Assembly: GCA_024234435.1 (NCBI GenBank)
Contig: JACKOF010000004.1
Coordinates: 1-64,000 of the forward strand
Direction of reading: 5' to 3'
Length of the DNA: 64,000 nt
Origin: Pseudomonadales bacterium
GTDB lineage: Bacteria > Pseudomonadota > Gammaproteobacteria > Pseudomonadales > Porticoccaceae
A program made the position numbers and the translations under genes. Every line of letters starts with the position of its first letter. Within the stretch, counting starts at the first letter, position 1. This document shows, in pieces, positions 62,670-64,000 of the stretch. Below the pieces are notes generated by a model. That model saw only the letters and a program-made list of their open reading frames with translations. It was not told the DNA's origin and did no database searches.

Positions 62670-63581
62670 ATGGAGCGTTCCGTGGACAATATCCTCGCGT
62701 TGAGAACTCTGGTGAGAGTGGCCGATTCAGGCAGTTTTTCTGAGGTGGCTCGACAGATGGCAGTTGCCCCATCGTCGGTTTCCCGGCAGGTAAAAGACCT
62801 TGAGAATGAGCTGGGGGTGCAGCTGTTCAAACGCACCACTCGGAAACTCAGCCTGACGGAGGCCGGCCAACTATTGTATGAGCGGGCTGAACGTATTTTA
62901 CTGGAGCTTGATGAAACCCGGCTGGCTGTGACTGAAGGTGGCGCTCCAAGCGGTACGTTGAAAGTGACGGCGCCTACGGCTATTGCCCGGGAGTTGTTGA
63001 TATCGGTATTGCCGGAATTTTTGCAAACTTACCCGGGTGTTCAGATGGTGATGCTGGCTAACGATTACGTGCTGGATATTGTTGAAGCGGGCGTTGATGT
63101 CGCTATTCGGGTAGGGCGGTTGTCGGATTCTTCATTGAAAGCGAGAAAGTTGGGTGATAGCAAGCGGGTAATTTGCGCAAGCCCCGAATACCTGAAAAAA
63201 CACGGTATACCGAAGCACCCAAAAGATCTTGAAAATCATAACTGTCTCACGTTTCGCGATCAGCCAGGGTTCAATATCTGGCAGTTCAAAGATGGCAAAG
63301 AAACCATTAAGGTAAAAGCCACAGGCAACTTTTTTGCCAGAGGGTCGGATGCCATGACAGCAGCTGCATTGGCAGGTCTGGGGTTGATTTCCATGCCCGA
63401 CTGGAACATGGGCGTGGAGTTAAAAAACAAACAGCTTAAAGTGGTGCTGGTCGATTACCCGGTGTCCCCTCCAACCAGCCCTGTTTGGGCGATCCATGCT
63501 CATCAGCGGCATGTGCCAGCCAAAGTGCGGGTGTTTATCGACTTTTTGGTGGGGAAGCTGGCTCACGAAAATTTCTCGTAA
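62670..63581 (+). CDS. LysR-family transcriptional regulator
   Basis: 303 residues. N-terminal winged helix-turn-helix (GSFSEVARQMAVAPSSVSRQ, VQLFKRTTRKLSLTEAG) and a periplasmic-binding-like ligand domain. ATG at 62670 or GTG at 62682 (GGAG six bases upstream of the GTG). Divergent from the broken gst gene, so it may have regulated it; a binding motif T-N11-A was not clear in the 144-base gap. Confidence 0.9.
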   Translation: MERSVDNILALRTLVRVADSGSFSEVARQMAVAPSSVSRQVKDLENELGVQLFKRTTRKLSLTEAGQLLYERAERILLELDETRLAVTEGGAPSGTLKVTAPTAIARELLISVLPEFLQTYPGVQMVMLANDYVLDIVEAGVDVAIRVGRLSDSSLKARKLGDSKRVICASPEYLKKHGIPKHPKDLENHNCLTFRDQPGFNIWQFKDGKETIKVKATGNFFARGSDAMTAAALAGLGLISMPDWNMGVELKNKQLKVVLVDYPVSPPTSPVWAIHAHQRHVPAKVRVFIDFLVGKLAHENFS

Positions 63582-63606
63582 TAGCCGTTGCGATCGCTAT
63601 GTTGTG

Positions 63607-64000
63607 TCAGGCGGCAGCTGCTTTTTGAGTTGCCCGGTGTTTGAGTAACATAACGCAGATTAACCAGAACACGGTCATGCTCAATGCGGTTTTTAACACG
63701 CCTTGCCAGTGGTAATTAAACAGGATCCACCCTGCTGAAAAAGCGGCGACCGCCTGAAAAGTAAAAACGCCAAATTCATTTACAGCCTGTGCTTTAAACC
63801 TTTCGTCTATATGGTAAGTTTCTGGCAACAATGCTGTGCTGGTAATAAACAGCAGGTTCCATCCCAGCCCAAGTAAGACCAGAGCCCACCAGAAATGCAT
63901 GATCTGATGACCGCTAAACGCGACAACAATGACAATCAAGTAACAAATTAACCCGGCAAAAATAAGGCTCAAGCGAAGCCCTTTATTCAGTAGTTTTCCT
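63607..64000 (-). CDS. MFS transporter C-terminal fragment (continues past the window)
   Basis: The frame is open to the right edge of the window (sequence reads G-KLLNKGLRLSLIFAGL... before residue 1 of the annotated start). About five membrane helices are visible, e.g. WWALVLLGLGWNLLFITSTA and FGVFTFQAVAAFSAGWILFN. Major facilitator superfamily; substrate not known. Convergent with the LysR gene. Confidence 0.72.
   Translation of the reverse strand, partial: GKLLNKGLRLSLIFAGLICYLIVIVVAFSGHQIMHFWWALVLLGLGWNLLFITSTALLPETYHIDERFKAQAVNEFGVFTFQAVAAFSAGWILFNYHWQGVLKTALSMTVFWLICVMLLKHRATQKAAAA

Noticed and set aside
63589..63600. GCGATCGC palindrome
   Set aside because: A single copy, no evidence of a dispersed palindrome family in this window.

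Overview
The window looks like a chromosomal segment of a marine or aquatic gammaproteobacterium close to Pseudomonas and the Cellvibrionales. Three housekeeping blocks support this: gatBAC, mreBCD-maf-rng-yhdP-nitrilase, and ychF-pth-rplY-prs-tRNA-Gln-ispE-lolB-TPR facing hemA-prfA-prmC. I recognise the same gene order in Pseudomonas, and a PA4642-family gene is also present. The species cannot be named from sequence alone. No rRNA, CRISPR array, IS element or prophage was seen.

Layout. 1-2806: the start of a chromosomal integron. The integrase gene intI runs rightward. Three cassettes lie to its left, all on the minus strand as expected for expression from a promoter in the integrase region, and two complete attC sites are visible. 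2831-6552: PA4642-family gene and gatB, gatA, gatC. 6853-16335: mreB, mreC, mreD, maf, rng, yhdP and a nitrilase-family amidase. 16348-17449: exported MsrB-like protein and a MAPEG protein. 17505-24374: the conserved leftward translation, PRPP and envelope block with tRNA-Gln(TTG). 24531-27755: hemA, prfA, prmC. 27763-33481: mixed genes (PilZ, flavin reductase, AMMECR1, DoxX, rhlB, cysZ, a small AsmA-like protein).

33811-48016 is the most interesting part: thirteen leftward genes, most overlapping or separated by fewer than 45 bases (largest gap 85). They encode a TPR/TonB-like protein, several lipoproteins, a TPR membrane protein, a PEGA-repeat/SUMF1-fold membrane protein, an ExbB/TolQ/MotA-type proton channel, an Hsp70-like ATPase, two paralogous membrane-anchored von Willebrand A proteins, and an M48 metalloprotease. 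Both VWA proteins carry an Asp at residue 18 in an ExbD/MotB-like transmembrane helix. I read the set as a candidate proton-motive-force-driven envelope machine with an asymmetric pair of VWA stator subunits; the function is unknown and the model is inference.

48161-50724: AEC transporter, CaiB/BaiF CoA-transferase and MaoC hydratase, a possible organic-acid module. 50755-54071: AT-richer accessory genes, including a rhombosortase next to a lipoprotein that carries its C-terminal GlyGly recognition signal. 54398-64000: YgiQ, a nuclease lipoprotein, a DUF2520 reductase, purC, a UDG-family protein, a NUDIX hydrolase, a PNPOx-like protein, a gst gene interrupted by one in-frame stop, a LysR regulator and a truncated MFS gene. 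A short repeat of the CGTCATTGCGAG type lies near 57281.
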